Source of the DNA: DATGZX01 sp035296965
Lineage (GTDB): Bacteria > Planctomycetota > Planctomycetia > Gemmatales > Gemmataceae
Length of the DNA: 24,448 nt
Assembly (NCBI GenBank): GCA_035296965.1
Contig: DATGZX010000039.1
Location: 1 to 24,448, forward strand
Reading direction: 5' to 3'
Below the pieces are notes generated by a model. That model was not told the DNA's origin and did no database searches. It saw nothing but the letters and a program-made list of their open reading frames with translations. The translations under genes were made by a program, and so were the position numbers. Each line of letters begins with the position of its first letter. Within the stretch, counting starts at the first letter, position 1. This document shows, piece after piece, positions 1-7,371 of this stretch.

Positions 1-932
1 GGACACGTGCCATATATAAGAACACCCTGGATACACCAACGGTGGGACCTACAAGACACTACGTTCGTTCCCCAGCAGGGGCGCGACCTGGGCAATACTC
101 TGCGCTGACTGCGCAGTCGAATACCACTGTGAACGCTTACCCAAATCTTACTCTTCATCTTAATTCTTTCTCTTAGCCATCGGCCGCTGGTCAACCCCTT
201 AATCGACAATGGACAGCGCACTAGGAGCGTGCCATACGCCGCTTTCCGCCCTGCTCATGAGCCTGAGCGGATCGATAGCGCTGGACACTTGGCGACCGTG
301 GCGAACCACCCGGCTAGGTGAAGCTTTCGTCGATCTTTTCTAGAAGTGCTGGCGGGATTGAACTGTCCACTTGTCCGCGACACTACAATGGGAACGGAAC
401 AGAGGAGCGGCGTCAGTTCTCGCACCATTCGCATCTTCGTCGCGGCCGTTTCCCACGACACAGACTCTGAAGGCGTTCTGCCTCAAGTATTTCCCTCTTT
501 CTGGGCGACTTTGATGTAGGCCGTCCAACAGGCCCCGTCCGCGTTGCCGCGCTGCGCGGGTCAATCGGGGCAGGGAGAGGGAAAGGCATAGGATGTGGAA
601 TCCGCAGAACTTCCCCAAGCTGTGACCTTTTTCTCATCTCGGCGACTGGACTAGCCGATTTATGAAGTAGCCAAGGCGGAAGACAACTCTATGGAGTTCC
701 GCTCCCAAGCCCCCGGGCTGGCAGTAGTGCGCGGCGCCGAGTTTGTCTGTGCCTTTGGTGGACCCACCCAAGTACGCCCTATGGTCCCGGCCTCCCGCGG
801 GAGGTGTGCGGCCAAACCCGCAACCGCACGGATCCAAGGGGAAAGCAGGGTTGGGCAGATGGCTCCCAGGTAGCGTGCCCGCGTCCGCTGTCAGGGAGTG
901 GACTCAGAAAATAACAAATTGGAGTGCCTGCC
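1..932. other. Long stretch without a convincing gene
   Basis: Short open frames exist on both strands here, but none has a recognisable domain, a good ribosome binding site or a consistent codon bias, and they overlap one another. No tRNA-like T-loop or rRNA-like sequence was seen. A 12-base perfect palindrome (GACTGCGCAGTC) sits at 107-118. The last 100 bases must hold the promoter of the HTH-receiver gene at 933. The stretch could be decayed coding sequence or a true intergenic region; the sequence does not decide between them. Confidence 0.5.
921..924 (+). promoter_or_regulatory. Ribosome binding site that fixes the start at 933
   Basis: GGAG lies eight bases before the ATG at 933. An in-frame GTG at 924 would overlap this site and has nothing comparable upstream, so the ATG is preferred. 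Confidence 0.6.
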
Positions 933-1511
933 ATGAAGAAAGTCTTTACCACCGGCCAGGTCGCGAAGATCTGTAAGGTCGCACCGCGTACGGTGAGTAA
1001 ATGGTTTGATTCCGGTCGTCTCCGCGGCTACCGCATCCCCGGCAGCCAGGATCGCCGCATCCCCCGTGAGCACTTGATCCGGTTCCTCAAAGAGCACGGC
1101 ATGCCGCTCGGGGAATTGGAGGAGGAGGGGTGGCACAAGATCCTCATCGTCGGCGCCGAAAAACTTTTCATCGATCGCGTCAAAGAATTGCTCCCGGACG
1201 CTGAAGACTACAAGTACGAAGTCGCTCATAGCGGCTTCGAAGCCGGGATTCAAGCCGAAAGCTTCCACCCGGACACCATCATCATCGATCTCGCGATGGG
1301 CCGGAGCGAAGCCTTGCAGATTTCTCAAAATCTGCGCCGCAATCCCCAATACGAACAGACCCTGATTGTCGCCCTGGCCAGTGAAGACGAAGCCGCGCCG
1401 GAGACGCTCGTGAACTACGGCTTCAGCGAAGCCTTCAAGAAGCCCTTCGACGTTGTCCTCCTGACCGAACGCATTCAGACGCTTGTCGAGGAGAAGCGCG
1501 CTAACTCGTAA
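933..1511 (+). CDS. HTH regulator with a degenerate C-terminal receiver domain
   Basis: A 192-residue cytoplasmic protein. Residues 4-54 form an excisionase/MerR/BldC-like helix-turn-helix, with the pattern TTGQVAK..., a recognition helix around RTVSKWFDSG and the basic wing RRIP. Residues 68-186 resemble a response-regulator receiver domain: the first strand is ILIV, the presumed phosphoacceptor is D119 in IIIDLAMG and the conserved lysine is in FKKPFD (169/170). The usual paired acidic residues after the first strand are replaced by G-A-E (73-75), so magnesium-dependent phosphorylation is doubtful. The order DNA-binding domain then receiver is the reverse of most response regulators. No histidine kinase lies nearby. 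A strong intrinsic terminator follows, so it is probably a single-gene unit. The target genes are unknown. Confidence 0.85.
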   Translation: MKKVFTTGQVAKICKVAPRTVSKWFDSGRLRGYRIPGSQDRRIPREHLIRFLKEHGMPLGELEEEGWHKILIVGAEKLFIDRVKELLPDAEDYKYEVAHSGFEAGIQAESFHPDTIIIDLAMGRSEALQISQNLRRNPQYEQTLIVALASEDEAAPETLVNYGFSEAFKKPFDVVLLTERIQTLVEEKRANS

Positions 1512-1557
1512 GCCTTGACGGGAGTCCCCTGCGACCCCTAGGGCACGACCCTGCTGG

Positions 1558-1604
1558 CGGCCAGGCGTCTGGATAATCCAGACCGCCTGGCCGTTTTCAT
1601 TTTT
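1558..1604 (+). terminator. Intrinsic terminator after the HTH-receiver gene
   Basis: A 10-base stem (1558-1567 with 1584-1593) continues into a second 7-base stem (1568-1574 with 1576-1582) with a single bulged C at 1583. It is followed directly by TTTTCATTTTT. It lies 46 bases after the stop codon at 1511. Confidence 0.9.
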
Positions 1605-1854
1605 GTGATTTGCCGCCGTCCGTTGAGGGGCGTCGATGATTGCACGACTGCTCTCCCCAGAAGCTGTCCTAGTCCGGGAACTCGTTCAGACCCAGCCCGA
1701 CACAGTTTTCATTGCATCTCTTCAACGGCCATGTATAGGAAAGGGCTTCAGCAATGATAGAATCCTGAAGGGCCTGGTAAGAACCGCCCACGCCTCTAGA
1801 CGCCGAATCGAAAGGCGCCGATTCTAGTTCGATGGTCTTGCCTGGAGTGACCCG
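1605..1854. other. Intergenic region upstream of the AAA_21/DUF4276 pair
   Basis: About 250 bases between a terminator and the ATPase gene. It should hold the promoter of the two-gene cassette. No clear -35/-10 pair or operator palindrome was recognised, and the short frames here have no domain match. Confidence 0.4.
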
Positions 1855-3153
1855 ATGGCGATTCAACAATTAGAAGTCTACGGTTATCGCTCATTCCGAG
1901 ACATATCCTGGCAGCCTGGAAGACTAAACCTTCTTGTAGGACCCAACGGCTCTGGGAAATCAAACCTCTTGCGGTTGGTGGAACTCATCGCGGAGGCTGC
2001 CAAGGGAGGGCTTGCGGGTGCCATGAAACCTGAGGGAATTGTCCCCATGTTGTGGGATTCCCAAGCAGACGCATTGGGCTGGAAGATACGCATTGACCCT
2101 GTTGATCCCGGGAGGGACCCTGTGCGAGATGCCCTCACCTTAGAGTGCGAGCTAGAGCACCTCCGGAACACGAGCTCCTACCAGATCACGAAGGACTCGC
2201 TAGGCAATTGGGGCCTGTATGAAAAGCACCAAGCGCAGAGTCCTCATTGGATTTACACGAGGGATCTGCGCCGGGCCATGGTGTACGACCAGCAAGCGCA
2301 TAACTTGGTCCCGTATCCAGATCCGGATCCCAATGAAATTCTACTACCACAGATCTCCGACGCCCGCACGAATCCAATCCCCACGTTCACAAGGCGTACT
2401 CTTGAAGGATGGAGGGTTTACCACGACGTTCATGTTGAGCGCGGGTCACCAATGCGCTCCCCCGTGACGACCCAGTACGTTAAGCTCGTCTCCGCGGACG
2501 GCAGTAACCTGGTTTCGGTGCTGCACACTCTGTACACAGGTGACCGCGCTTTCAAACAACAGATTAACGAGGGGATGCGCGCAGGATTCGGCCGGCAGTT
2601 CGAGGAACTCGTCTTCCAGCCGGCAGCGGCTCAACAGATTCAGCTAGCTATCCAGTGGAGATCATGCAAGCAACCCCATGCGGGACAAGAATTATCTGAC
2701 GGAACCCTACGCTTTCTCTTCCTGCTCACAGTGCTCGCTAGCCCAGACCCTGCCACACTAATTGCAATTGATGAACCCGAGGTCGGACTACACCCGAGCA
2801 TGTTGCCTATAATCGCCGAATATGCGGTCGAAGCGGCTAGTCGCACTCAAGTCGTTATGACCAGCCATTCGCCAGTCTTTCTTGATGCATTTTCCAAGGT
2901 GGAACTCCAAGTCACGCTTCTCCACTTGGAAGACGGAGAGACCCACTTGTTCCCGTTGGCGCCTGAGGCAATGGCAAGGTGGTTGGAGGAGTATCGCCTT
3001 GGCCAACTCTTCACGAGCGGCGACTTAGAAGCGCTCGCTTCCTCCCCTGTAGAGCCAGTCTCGGATCTGACCGAGCGGATCAAGAGCTTGCCTCCGGAGG
3101 ACGAAGCCCTTCCGCCCGCTGATGAGAATGCCGAGGGTGTTCCTCATGGCTAA
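1855..3153 (+). CDS. AAA_21 (RecF/ABC-type) ATPase, probable defence component
   Basis: A 432-residue ATPase of the AAA_21 / COG4637-like family, related to the ATPase half of OLD-family nucleases. Visible motifs, in order: an N-terminal strand pattern LEVYGYRSFRDI typical of RecF-like proteins; the Walker A loop GPNGSGKSN at residues 29-37; an ABC signature LSDGT near residue 280; a Walker B IAIDEPE at 303-309; and an H-loop TSHSP at 336-340. These fit an ABC-type head domain that dimerises on ATP. It has no C-terminal TOPRIM domain of its own; that activity appears to be supplied by the DUF4276 gene, whose start overlaps this gene's stop by eight bases. Codon use is low in G/C at third positions at the 5' end (18 of the first 39 codons), unlike flanking genes, which suggests horizontal acquisition. 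The defence role is inferred from the family, not shown. Confidence 0.88.
   Translation: MAIQQLEVYGYRSFRDISWQPGRLNLLVGPNGSGKSNLLRLVELIAEAAKGGLAGAMKPEGIVPMLWDSQADALGWKIRIDPVDPGRDPVRDALTLECELEHLRNTSSYQITKDSLGNWGLYEKHQAQSPHWIYTRDLRRAMVYDQQAHNLVPYPDPDPNEILLPQISDARTNPIPTFTRRTLEGWRVYHDVHVERGSPMRSPVTTQYVKLVSADGSNLVSVLHTLYTGDRAFKQQINEGMRAGFGRQFEELVFQPAAAQQIQLAIQWRSCKQPHAGQELSDGTLRFLFLLTVLASPDPATLIAIDEPEVGLHPSMLPIIAEYAVEAASRTQVVMTSHSPVFLDAFSKVELQVTLLHLEDGETHLFPLAPEAMARWLEEYRLGQLFTSGDLEALASSPVEPVSDLTERIKSLPPEDEALPPADENAEGVPHG
3133..3137 (+). promoter_or_regulatory. Ribosome binding site that fixes the start of the DUF4276 gene
   Basis: GAGGG lies eight bases before the ATG at 3146. It lies inside the end of the preceding ATPase gene, so translation of the two is probably coupled. 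The in-frame ATGs at 3122 and 3128 have no comparable site. Confidence 0.6.
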
Positions 3154-3802
3154 TGCTCATGTGAGATCCCGCCAGATAGCTCTCTTTGTCGAAGGGGATT
3201 CGGAGAGAGGGGATGCCCGTCGTCGGACGTTGCCAGTTTTTATCCACAAGTGGCTGGACCCGCAGCTACCTGAGGGCCGCAGAGTCGGTATCATGCCAGT
3301 TAAGTTTCAGGGCGTCAGCAATTATTTGGACGACTTGGCTCAAAAGGTTGCTTTGTATCTTGACGAGCATCGAGCAAACTTCGTTGTCGGACTTGTCGAT
3401 CTCTATGGCATTCCGCCCAGCCGAGTTGACCTCTCCAAATGCGCCAACGTAAGAGAGAAAATCATTGCTGCGAGAGCGTACATGCGCGCCCTTGTCCCGC
3501 AACAGTATCGGGACCGATTTCGACAGCATTTCGCAGTCCATGAGGTCGAAGCGTGGCTCTTGGCGTACGTGCACGAATGGCCCGCGGATGTTCGTGCTAG
3601 GATCACAAGACGCCCACCAGAACAAGTCAATTTCAACGAGCCGCCGGCAAAATTCCTCAAGCGCGTTCTCGGCTCCTACAAAAAAACCACCGTCGCGATG
3701 AATTTGTTCCCTAAGATTGATCCCCAGATCGCAGTGAGCCAGTGTCCCCACTTGAAGCTCTTCTTGGAGGACCTGCTCCGCCTTGCAAACCTCCTCCAAT
3801 AG
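3146..3802 (+). CDS. DUF4276 (TOPRIM-like) protein, partner of the AAA_21 ATPase
   Basis: A 218-residue protein. Three blocks identify it as DUF4276: an N-terminal FVEGDSE (E16, D18, E20), matching the TOPRIM glutamate strand; VDLYGIP with D85 and Y87; and HEVEAWLLA with H132, E133 and E135. The C-terminal SQCPHLKLFLEDL fits the family's usual tail. The acidic residues are those expected of a metal-dependent TOPRIM-like nuclease, so a nucleic acid cleaving or nicking role controlled by the ATPase is plausible. Start choice: the ATG at 3146 has a good ribosome binding site and overlaps the ATPase stop; upstream in-frame ATGs at 3122 and 3128 would add eight residues. The pair resembles a split OLD or PARIS-like arrangement, although PARIS uses DUF4435 instead of DUF4276. 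Confidence 0.85.
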   Translation: MANAHVRSRQIALFVEGDSERGDARRRTLPVFIHKWLDPQLPEGRRVGIMPVKFQGVSNYLDDLAQKVALYLDEHRANFVVGLVDLYGIPPSRVDLSKCANVREKIIAARAYMRALVPQQYRDRFRQHFAVHEVEAWLLAYVHEWPADVRARITRRPPEQVNFNEPPAKFLKRVLGSYKKTTVAMNLFPKIDPQIAVSQCPHLKLFLEDLLRLANLLQ

Positions 3803-3900
3803 CGATTGCGCTGCAGGCCTGATTCGTCAAACGCGTTGGTTACAGAGGCTCAAGTTGGTAAAATCAGGTCTTTATCCGTTCACTTGGGAGGCTCCATCTC

Positions 3901-5085
3901 TTGCACTCTGCCGCGATGCTGCTGGGAGACCTTGGCACCTGGGTCGTGGATTTGCTTGGCCTACTCACGATTCCGGCATTGGTGGCACTCAATGGGCTGT
4001 TCGTGGCCGCGGAGTTTGCCCTGGTTTCAACGCGGAAAACGCGCGTGGAAGAGATGGTAAGCCTCGGAATGCCGGCCGCCAAGAGTCTGCAAAGCGCAGT
4101 TTCCAGGCTCGATCGCTCGATCGCGGCGACGCAGCTGGGCATCACGCTGGCCAGCATCGGCCTCGGCTGGGTCGGCGAGCCGGCCCTCGCTCGTCTTTTG
4201 CAGCCGTTCTTTCATTTCCTTGAGAGTCCATGGAAGACGTTCGCGGCGCACTCCACGGCCACCGCGACCGCTTTCCTGCTGATCACGTTCGTGCACGTCA
4301 CTTTCGGGGAGCTGATTCCCAAGAATGTGGCGCTTCAGCGTCCCGACCGCCTGGCCCTTTGGCTGGCTGCGCCGCTCTTGTTATTTGCCAAGCTGACTCG
4401 GCCCTTCACGCTCGTCATGAGCGAAACGGCACGCCTCATCCTGCGCTGGTGGGGCGTCCAGCCGGCACATGGCGAAGAGATGGTCCACTCTGTGGAAGAA
4501 CTGGCGCTGTTGATCGAAGATACGGAAGAGGCCGGCATTCTTGAACCCGACCAGGCGGAGTTTGTGCAAAACGTGTTCCGTCTCTCCGGCAAGCGTGTCG
4601 GCGACTGCCTGGTGCCGCGCGAGAAGATGGCAACGCTCGAGCTGAATACGCCGCCTGACAAGGTCCTGGAGGCTGTCCGCACCGGCGCCCACACGCGCAT
4701 GCCTGTTTACGAAGGCGCCCTCGACAACATCGTCGGCATCGTTAACACCAAGGACCTCTTCTACCTCTTCAGCCTGCGCGGGGTTGTGGTGCTCGAAGAT
4801 GCGATGTACGCGCCGCTCTTTCTCAAGCCCGACGAGAGCGTCGCGACCGCACTGCGGCTCTTTCGGCAATCCCATCGCCCGATGGCGCTGGTGCGTTCGG
4901 CAGAGGGCATGATCCATGGCCTGATCACGCTCGAAGATGTTCTAGAAGAGATTGTCGGCGATATCGAAGATGAGCACGACCGCCCCACACCCAAGCTTAG
5001 GCCGCGCATTCGCCGGCAGCCCGTCCGGCCCAGTACCGCGCTCGTGGTCGCCAATCCTCCTCCGTCAACACCCACGCGAAAATAG
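3901..5085 (+). CDS. CNNM/CBS-domain membrane protein, HlyC/CorC family
   Basis: A 394-residue inner-membrane protein of the hemolysin C / CorC / CNNM family, often linked to magnesium or cobalt efflux. Residues 10-195 form the CNNM (DUF21) domain with several hydrophobic helices and the family pattern NGLFVAAEFALVSTRKTRVEE, then QLGITLASIGLGWVGEP. Residues ~205-330 form a CBS pair (VPREKM..., RMPVYEGALDNIVGIVNTKDL, then LITLEDVLEEIVGDIEDEHD). The CorC_HlyC domain that normally follows is missing; instead there is a short Arg/Pro-rich tail. The start is taken as TTG 3901 because GGGAGG (3886-3891) lies nine bases upstream; ATG 3916 is the alternative. Third codon positions are GC-rich (29 of 40 codons from 4021), in contrast to the ATPase gene upstream. 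The substrate cannot be read from sequence. Confidence 0.88.
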   Translation: MHSAAMLLGDLGTWVVDLLGLLTIPALVALNGLFVAAEFALVSTRKTRVEEMVSLGMPAAKSLQSAVSRLDRSIAATQLGITLASIGLGWVGEPALARLLQPFFHFLESPWKTFAAHSTATATAFLLITFVHVTFGELIPKNVALQRPDRLALWLAAPLLLFAKLTRPFTLVMSETARLILRWWGVQPAHGEEMVHSVEELALLIEDTEEAGILEPDQAEFVQNVFRLSGKRVGDCLVPREKMATLELNTPPDKVLEAVRTGAHTRMPVYEGALDNIVGIVNTKDLFYLFSLRGVVVLEDAMYAPLFLKPDESVATALRLFRQSHRPMALVRSAEGMIHGLITLEDVLEEIVGDIEDEHDRPTPKLRPRIRRQPVRPSTALVVANPPPSTPTRK

Positions 5086-5609
5086 GCACGCGCGTGCGTA
5101 ACCCGTCGTCTCTTTCACATTGGCATTGAGTAGTAGATTTGGTGCAACGGTGGCGAGGAGCAGATAAAAGCGGCTGCAGCCCCGCAATCGCAAAAGGCTG
5201 CAGCCATGGATGAAGACGGGGTTAGTCTAACCTTCCTGCAAGCAGCGTCAAGTGAATTAGAGATTTTTGCTCGACAGAAAATAAAAAAGCCCCTGAAGTG
5301 TCGCGCCACTTCAGGGGTTGGTTCCGAGCTCGCGCGCCCGGGACCTGGGTTGCCGTCAATGTATGGCCTGCTCGGCACAGCGGCAAACAAAAATCCTATT
5401 TTGTTTTGGCAGCTCAAAGCACTCTGCCGCACGCAACCAGCGCCCGCTGGCGCGACCGTAGACAGCTGGCGAGACATCTTTGCGAAGCTCTTCGAATTGT
5501 GTACTGGCCTTCGTTTTCTCCGCTTATACCCTATTCTCTGGTTTGGTTTACGATTCTTCTCAAACCAGGTGCAGGACGTTTCTGCCATTCATCGCAGAGG
5601 GCCAGGAGC
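5086..5609. other. Gene-poor spacer with short repeats and a hairpin
   Basis: About 520 bases with overlapping open frames on both strands, none with a recognisable domain. A 12-base palindrome at 5086-5097 directly follows the CNNM stop. GGCTGCAGCC occurs twice (5172-5181 and 5196-5205), able to form a stem. A clear terminator-like hairpin lies at 5290-5317. Frames reading into the 81-residue gene at 5610 are treated as chance extensions. Confidence 0.5.
5283..5317 (-). terminator. Orphan intrinsic terminator, minus strand
   Basis: An 11-base perfect stem (5290-5300 with 5307-5317) has a six-base loop. Read on the minus strand it is followed by CTTTTTTATTTT, a classic U-tract; read on the plus strand there is no T-run. 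No convincing minus-strand gene ends just before it, so it may close a small RNA or an unrecognised transcript. Confidence 0.7.
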
Positions 5610-5855
5610 ATGAAACAGTTTTGCTACGTCATCGTCAACAACGCAGGGCATAGCTGGCTGGCGCTGGCGCCGCTCGAGCCGGAAGCAAACCGCGAGCAGA
5701 GCGCGCCCGTGCTTCCGGGCCTGCTGCAAGAAGGCTGGTTGCCCGTGCGCGAAACGCCCATGGGCGGCGGCACCTCGCAGCTTGCCCACTCGCTCATCCT
5801 CATGGAGAAGAGCGGCAAGGCGCAGGCGAATGGAAAAAGGAAATCCAAGGCTTGA
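5610..5855 (+). CDS. Small protein of unknown function, 81 residues
   Basis: A short, probably cytoplasmic protein starting MKQFCYVIVNNAGHSWLALAPL. The N-terminal half looks like one or two beta strands; residues ~48-60 contain a glycine-rich PMGGGTSQ, and the C-terminus is lysine-rich (GKRKSKA). It has no signal peptide or membrane segment. GAGGG at 5596-5600 lies nine bases before the ATG, which supports this start over longer in-frame extensions. It runs towards the convergent PmoA-like gene. No family was recognised; confidence that it is real rests on the ribosome site and the coding-like composition. Confidence 0.6.
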   Translation: MKQFCYVIVNNAGHSWLALAPLEPEANREQSAPVLPGLLQEGWLPVRETPMGGGTSQLAHSLILMEKSGKAQANGKRKSKA

Positions 5856-5915
5856 GCTGCCTGCGACAGCGGTGCGTCCCCGGAGCGAGTTCCAGCAAGG
5901 TGTGTCTGCGCTCGC

Positions 5916-6926
5916 CTAATCTCTCAGCTTCTTGAATTGCTCGTAGTATTCGGCCACTTTTCCGTCCCTGGCATTTCCGGGATGGAGCAGCAGGCCGTAG
6001 CGCAGCTTCAAATGTTCTCCCTTTGGGATTCTCACGAGATCCGTGCGGCCCTGCATCGCGGGAAAGCCTGAATGCGAACGGCCGAATGGGTTGGCTGCCA
6101 TGAGCCCATAGCCCCGGCTATGCCAGCAAGCCGGGTAGGGATTGTGCGGATCATCGAAGATCGTCAAACCAACGGTCTTGCCGCCGAGGGGGCCGGAATA
6201 ATCGCACCACGCCGACTTCTGCCCCCAGCAATTCTTTTCACCAACCTTGCCGTCGGCGTTCTCGAGCGTGCCCTTGCCCCCCTGCTCGCGCAGCTGGTCA
6301 TTGATGCGCACGCCAAATGATCCTTCCTTCGTGTCTCCGAATGTGATGGCAGCAGCTGAAGCGAGCAGGTCGATGTCTACCACGAACAAACGCGTGTGGC
6401 CAAAGTTATAGAGATGAAGAACGCGCGTCTCGTCCATGATCTTGTGGCCGTCCGCCGCGCGCCACTCGTTATGAGTCGTGACGTCGGCGCGGTTGTCGGC
6501 CAGCTTGGGCGTCTCCACCTGCGTGCAGACGGTCTGACCATGCCCACGTGCTTCGGCCCAGAAATCGACGCCGGCGATCCCCTTGACCTTGGGCATGGGC
6601 TCGATCCCTTCCGCGATCACGTCGCCATGCGTGAACCAAGCCGACTTCTGGTGTGGGTGGTCGCTGGAGCCGTGTGGCTGCGCCTTCGTCATTGGCCAGT
6701 CACGTGTGAGCGGCGTGCCCGCAGCATCGAGGAGCGGCCAAAAATAAGGCTTGGCGTTGTCCTTGCCGAGGTGATAGCGGCCGACCAGGTCCTTACCGAC
6801 GAGGAAATCAATGTGGTCCGCCGTTACAACTGCAATTACCGGCTTGGATTCCTCCGCGCATACAACGCGCCAACCGGATCCCAGCAAGACGAGCACAACA
6901 AGGGGCAGCCACGTTTTTGTCTTCAT
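5916..6926 (-). CDS. Secreted PmoA/DUF6807 family protein
   Basis: A 336-residue exported protein. Residues 1-24 are a signal peptide (MKTKTW, then a Leu/Val-rich core and cleavage near VVCA). The mature part matches the DUF6807 family, named 'PmoA' in Pfam despite having no link to particulate methane monooxygenase. Typical blocks are YFWPLLDAAGTPLTRDWP, then GSSDHPHQKSAWFTHGDV (His90, His92, His100), NEWR, a central ITFGDTKEGSFGVRI and a C-terminal HSRGYGLMAANPFGRS. The family is abundant in Planctomycetes and Verrucomicrobia, often near glycoside hydrolases or other secreted enzymes, and its reaction is not established. The start at 6926 is chosen over a 72-residue upstream extension because the signal peptide begins here and GAGG lies nine bases upstream. 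It is divergent from the secreted protein at 7372. Confidence 0.88.
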   Translation of the reverse strand: MKTKTWLPLVVLVLLGSGWRVVCAEESKPVIAVVTADHIDFLVGKDLVGRYHLGKDNAKPYFWPLLDAAGTPLTRDWPMTKAQPHGSSDHPHQKSAWFTHGDVIAEGIEPMPKVKGIAGVDFWAEARGHGQTVCTQVETPKLADNRADVTTHNEWRAADGHKIMDETRVLHLYNFGHTRLFVVDIDLLASAAAITFGDTKEGSFGVRINDQLREQGGKGTLENADGKVGEKNCWGQKSAWCDYSGPLGGKTVGLTIFDDPHNPYPACWHSRGYGLMAANPFGRSHSGFPAMQGRTDLVRIPKGEHLKLRYGLLLHPGNARDGKVAEYYEQFKKLRD

Positions 6927-7063
6927 TGCTTGCATCCTCAGGCAGTTCGTCCGTTCGCACCCAATCTCCTGGCCAATATGCAGGCTAACCGCCAGCAGGG
7001 CAAGAGCTGTGCCCGGGTCCGACGTCGGCACCAGCCAGCTGTGGGCCCTTAATCCGGCTCCTG

Positions 7064-7104
7064 ACGGGGCTCGGCTCGCCGGCGAGCCGAGCCCCGTAAG
7101 GGGC
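7064..7104. repeat. 34-base perfect palindrome with an alternative tetraloop hairpin
   Basis: Positions 7064-7080 are the exact reverse complement of 7081-7097. The right arm also starts a second hairpin, GCCCC-GTAA-GGGGC (7091-7104), with a GNRA-type loop, so the two folds exclude each other. It lies between divergent genes, so a simple terminator role is unlikely; a REP-like mobile repeat or a binding site are the alternatives. Confidence 0.8.
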
Positions 7105-7358
7105 CGGGTCAGAAACTTCAGAGATGCACCCTCATTGCTCAATTGGCATCGTCATGAAAGCATCCAAAACGTACACTGTGCAAGGCTGATAAGGGATTGC
7201 CGATATCTTGCGCGGCAAAGGGAACAACTTGACCAAAGAATCGGCGACCAGCGACTCCGGAATGAAACGTGCTCGGAGAAGAAGGGGTATTGCTTACCAT
7301 TGCAGCCAGCTGCGCTCTTTGCCTGGCCGGCAGATGCACTCGTTTTAAGGAATTACTC

Positions 7359-7364
7359 AAGGAG
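7359..7364 (+). promoter_or_regulatory. Ribosome binding site of the 548-residue secreted protein
   Basis: AAGGAG lies seven bases before the ATG at 7372. It decides against the open frame that continues 187 codons further upstream. Confidence 0.8.
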
Positions 7365-7371
7365 TCCATTC

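Larger units (their letters stand above)
6927..7371. other. Divergent intergenic region between two secreted-protein genes
   Basis: This 445-base region separates the PmoA-like gene (leftward) from the 548-residue gene (rightward) and must hold both promoters. Its main structure is the GC-rich palindrome at 7064-7097. Frames from both genes can be read into it, but both have better internal starts with signal peptides. Confidence 0.55.

Noticed and set aside
255..837. Several overlapping 60-90 codon frames on the minus strand near the left edge
   Set aside because: No recognisable domain, no good ribosome sites and frames that overlap one another; likely chance open frames in GC-rich DNA.
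891..1349. 152-codon minus-strand frame
   Set aside because: It lies opposite the HTH-receiver gene, which has clear domains; this is a shadow frame.
6927..7142. 72-codon N-terminal extension of the PmoA-like protein
   Set aside because: A signal peptide begins at 6926 with GAGG nine bases upstream; the extension covers the palindrome and has no domain.
6811..7371. 187-codon upstream extension of the 548-residue secreted protein
   Set aside because: It runs into the PmoA-like gene and through the palindrome; the signal peptide and AAGGAG site place the start at 7372.
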